A DNA stretch of 64,000 nucleotides from NCBI GenBank assembly GCA_024693715.1, contig JAILKS010000022.1:1-64000 (forward strand), in the 5' to 3' direction. The translations under genes and the position numbers were made by a program. Below the pieces are notes generated by a model. That model searched no databases and was not told where the DNA came from. It worked only from the letters and a program-made list of their open reading frames with translations. Within the stretch, counting starts at the first letter, position 1. The number at the start of each line of letters is the position of its first letter. Origin of the DNA: Treponema sp. (GTDB lineage: Bacteria; Spirochaetota; Spirochaetia; Treponematales; Treponemataceae). Of this stretch, positions 61,326 through 64,000 are shown piece after piece.

Positions 61326-62921
61326 TTATTTTATAAGATATTCGTCTATCTGGCGGGCACATTCACGGCCTTCTGTAATAGCCCATACTACCAAAGACTG
61401 TCCTCTGTGCATATCACCGGCTGTAAACACCTTTGCTTTAGTTGTGGCATATCCATTCACGCTCGCGCTCTCAGTCGTATTCTCCCCCACAGATTTAACG
61501 GTTCCGCGCTCGCCCAGCTCAACGTCGAATGCCAAAGCAGTATACTCTTCACATCCTGTAAATCCCGCTGCTACCAGAAGCAAGTCACAAGGTAAAGTCT
61601 TTTCTGTTCCTTGTCTTTCTACAAGCTGCCTCTTACCATCTATTGTCTGAAACTCTACTTCTATAGTTTTTACCGCTGTTATGTGACCGTTTTCGCTTTT
61701 TACTTCTTTTACAGTTGTTTCGTAAACACGAGGGTCATTTCCGAATTTTGCAATGCTTTCTTCGGCACCATAATCAACCTTTAAGGTTTTAGGCCACTCA
61801 GGCCATGGGTTATTTGCAGCACGTTTAACAGGAAGACAAGGCATCATTTCTATTTGAGTTACACTACAAGCTCCAAGACGGATTGAAGAACCACAGCAGT
61901 CATTTCCTGTATCACCACCACCAACGATTACAACATTTTTTCCGTTTACCTCTACCCCATAACGTTCATGAAGCATCTGTGCAATCTGGCTGTTTGTTGG
62001 ATTCATGCCGATCTGTTCAAGTGCACTGCTTGTTGAAATTACACATTTTGTTACAGCAGTTAAAAAATCAACTGCAAACATCATTCCGCCGTCTGCACCA
62101 TTGTGGCCTGTTTTTAAAAGCTCAATTCCTTTTGAGTTAAGACTTCTGGCTTTTTTTGCACCACAGCACAATGCTACTGCATCGTATTCATTCAAAATAT
62201 GATCTGCAGAAGTTGAACGGCCTACATCGGCATTAAATATAAATTCAACTCCTTCTTCCTGCATCAATTTTACACGGCGCTCGATGATGTTTTTTTCAAG
62301 CTTCATGTTTGGAATACCGTACATCAAAAGTCCGCCGGCCTTATCTTCGCGTTCAAAAACAGTTACATTGTGTCCGCGACGGTTAAGCCAGTCTGCAACA
62401 GCAAGTCCGCTAGGTCCTGCACCGATTACAGCAACCTTTTTACCGCTTCTTGTTTTTGGAACTTCCGGCTTCATGTATCCTGTGGCAAAAGCTTTTTCTA
62501 TGATGAATAATTCGTTATCGTGAATTGTTACTGATTCTGCACATGGTTCTTCTCCCGAAGCAACAGGGCTTCCGCAGTTACATGCTTTTTCACAAAGAGC
62601 CGGGCAAACGCGACCTGTAAATTCCGGAAAGCTTGAAGTTTTTAAAAGTCTCCAGGCAGCCATGTCGAACTGTCCGTTATAAAGAGCGTCGTTCCATTCA
62701 GGAATAAAATTGTGCAAAGGACAACCGGTTACCATTCCCTTAAGCTTGATGGCAGAACCGCAGAGAGGAACACCACAGTTCATACAGCGTGCAGCCTGTT
62801 CACGTCTTGCTTTTTCGTCAAGCTTTGGATGAAATTCTTTAAAATTTGTAATACGTTCCAAAGGAGGAACATTGCCGTTTTCTATTCTTTTATAATCCAT
62901 GAATCCTGTTGGTTTACTCAT
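61326..62921 (-). CDS. gltD: Glutamate synthase small subunit
   Basis: The 531-residue protein has the N-terminal cysteine clusters for two [4Fe-4S] centres (CMNCGVPLCGSAI, GCPLHNFIPEWND, CPALCEKACNCG), an FAD-binding VAVIGAGPSGLAVADWL and an NADPH-binding VVIVGGGDTGNDCCGSS. It feeds electrons to GltB for glutamate synthesis from glutamine and 2-oxoglutarate. It follows gltB after 24 nt. The length (about 50 residues over the 470-490 norm) comes from an insertion near 255-300. Confidence 0.95.
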   Translation of the reverse strand: MSKPTGFMDYKRIENGNVPPLERITNFKEFHPKLDEKARREQAARCMNCGVPLCGSAIKLKGMVTGCPLHNFIPEWNDALYNGQFDMAAWRLLKTSSFPEFTGRVCPALCEKACNCGSPVASGEEPCAESVTIHDNELFIIEKAFATGYMKPEVPKTRSGKKVAVIGAGPSGLAVADWLNRRGHNVTVFEREDKAGGLLMYGIPNMKLEKNIIERRVKLMQEEGVEFIFNADVGRSTSADHILNEYDAVALCCGAKKARSLNSKGIELLKTGHNGADGGMMFAVDFLTAVTKCVISTSSALEQIGMNPTNSQIAQMLHERYGVEVNGKNVVIVGGGDTGNDCCGSSIRLGACSVTQIEMMPCLPVKRAANNPWPEWPKTLKVDYGAEESIAKFGNDPRVYETTVKEVKSENGHITAVKTIEVEFQTIDGKRQLVERQGTEKTLPCDLLLVAAGFTGCEEYTALAFDVELGERGTVKSVGENTTESASVNGYATTKAKVFTAGDMHRGQSLVVWAITEGRECARQIDEYLIK

Positions 62922-62945
62922 TTATATAATCCTCCTGTTGTCTTT

Positions 62946-64000
62946 CTATGCTGTACACTTTCTGAATGCGGCAAGCACTGCCTCTTCATGATTTTTAATT
63001 GTCTGTTCCTGAACAGCGATTTCCTTCTTTATGCGAAGATAGTCATTCGGGATGATTTTCTTAAAGCAGTTTTTATAATGTTCCCAGTCCGAAAGAATCA
63101 ATTTTCCTCTTTCGCTTCCGGTTTCCTTTACATGCTGTTCGATGAGTGAATGAAGTAACTTTTCATCTGAATTTCCTTCTCCAAGTGTTGTTGTCTCATC
63201 ATCAAGTGCATACATTTTTACAAGCTCATGATTAAGGCGTTTATATAAGTCATGATTTTCATCAATTACATAAGAAATACCACCGCTCATTCCGGCACAA
63301 AGGTTTTTACCTGTTCCACCAAGAATTACAGCAGTTCCGCCTGTCATATATTCAAGGCCATGGTCTCCGCAGCCTTCTGCAACAACTGTAGCACCCGAGT
63401 TACGAACACAGAAGCGTTCTCCTGCAACACCATTTATGAACGCTTTACCGCTTGTTGCACCAAAGAGTGCTACATTACCAACGATGATGTTAGAAGCAGC
63501 ATCCCCTTCAAAGCTTTCTGGCTTTTTAATTACAAGCTTTCCACCGCTAAGACCTTTTCCGAATGCATCGTTTGCATCCCCTGTAAGGCGGAGTGTAAGT
63601 CCCTTTGGAATGAATGCACCAAAGCTCTGTCCGGCTCCTCCTTTAAAGTTTACGCAGTATGTATCATTTTTGAGTGTGTTACCGAATTTCTTCTGAATTT
63701 CACTTCCAAGAATTGTACCAACTGTACGGTCTGTAGACTGGATCGAGATTGGAGTGTCACACGGATGTGATAACTTCTCATATGAAGGAATAAGAGTTGT
63801 AAGATCCAGTTTCTTTTCTAATTCAAAGTTGAACAGAGAACGATCAGCTTTCCAATCATCAGCAGCGCCGGCAGCAAGCACTCTGCTCATATCAACTAAA
63901 CCGGCTCTCTTGAATCCCTGTTTATCTTTGAGCTTGAGTAAGTCTGTTCTACCACAAAGTTCTTCTACTGTACGGATTCCAAACTTAGCCATGATTTCCC
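62946..64000 (-). CDS. gltB: Glutamate synthase large subunit, C-terminal part (cut by window edge)
   Basis: About 351 codons of the 3' end are present; the frame stays open to the right edge, so ATG 63992 is internal (preceded by Glu-Ile). MAKFGIRTVEELCGRTDLL is the end of the FMN-binding synthase domain, and the C-terminal glutamate synthase beta-helix with its GxGxG-type repeats follows (TGDANDAFGKGLSGGKLVI, VGNVALFGATSGKAFINGVAGERF, MTGGTAVILGGTGKNLCAGMSGGI in outline). With GltD it forms the NADPH-dependent GOGAT. Glutamine amidotransferase and FMN domains are outside the window. Confidence 0.95.
   Translation of the reverse strand, partial: EIMAKFGIRTVEELCGRTDLLKLKDKQGFKRAGLVDMSRVLAAGAADDWKADRSLFNFELEKKLDLTTLIPSYEKLSHPCDTPISIQSTDRTVGTILGSEIQKKFGNTLKNDTYCVNFKGGAGQSFGAFIPKGLTLRLTGDANDAFGKGLSGGKLVIKKPESFEGDAASNIIVGNVALFGATSGKAFINGVAGERFCVRNSGATVVAEGCGDHGLEYMTGGTAVILGGTGKNLCAGMSGGISYVIDENHDLYKRLNHELVKMYALDDETTTLGEGNSDEKLLHSLIEQHVKETGSERGKLILSDWEHYKNCFKKIIPNDYLRIKKEIAVQEQTIKNHEEAVLAAFRKCTA

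Noticed and set aside
63252..63770. 172-codon open frame opposite gltB
   Set aside because: Antisense to a conserved gene, with cysteine-rich random composition.

Overview
The window looks like a chromosomal segment of a host-associated spirochaete, most likely Treponema or a close relative. This is inferred, not proven. The grounds are AT-rich DNA with consensus sigma-70 promoters, a very long GreA with about 740 extra N-terminal residues, many TPR envelope proteins and lipoproteins, and a SufU-type Suf system. No rRNA, IS element, prophage or CRISPR array was seen. Both ends cut genes: a ThrA-like aspartate kinase on the left and the glutamate synthase large subunit on the right.

Layout. 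1-7.4 kb (minus strand): aspartate kinase with a consensus promoter and a GC-rich leader; an overlapping FecR-domain protein and class III cyclase; a DEDDh exonuclease; a thioesterase; a DUF4832-type lipoprotein. 7.5-18.8 kb: the Suf iron-sulfur pathway in two blocks, sufCBD and sufSU. Between them lie a D-2-hydroxyacid dehydrogenase, a sigma factor fused to a long winged-helix-like C-terminal region plus a free-standing paralogue of that region, a broken DNA alkylation repair gene, a nitroreductase and an alpha/beta hydrolase. 18.9-29.6 kb: tRNA-Arg, a lipoprotein, a TPR membrane protein, a degenerate sigma-54-activator-like protein, rpsA-cmk, a vapBC pair, a lipoprotein facing an XRE regulator, and rluB-scpB-scpA-folK-recA. 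29.7-33.8 kb: three TPR or coiled-coil envelope genes and rpe. 33.9-44.4 kb (mostly plus strand): a TPR-like gene, giant greA, ferredoxin, an M23 endopeptidase cluster, a candidate small RNA, a class A penicillin-binding protein with an acidic tail, and a ParB-like protein. 44.4-56.4 kb (minus strand): rlmJ, clpB, two unknown genes, an M16C protease and sbcCD. 56.5-64 kb: an AraC-GntR regulator pair, tRNA-Asp and tRNA-Pro, purF with a hairpin leader, a GGDEF protein and gltBD.

The most unusual points are: (i) the sigma factor-sensor pair behind a promoter carrying a perfect LacI/CcpA-type palindrome; (ii) a recurring layout in which the start codon lies 6-9 nt after a -10 hexamer with no Shine-Dalgarno sequence, implying leaderless mRNAs for up to eight genes; (iii) an AAA+ activator-like protein that has lost every ATPase and sigma-54-contact motif but keeps its Fis-type HTH; (iv) a hairpin plus U-tract between the purF promoter and its ribosome binding site; (v) a candidate CU-loop small RNA upstream of the PBP gene; (vi) an inverted repeat that can pair with the sufS ribosome binding site. 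All functions are read from sequence alone; no database search or structure prediction was run.
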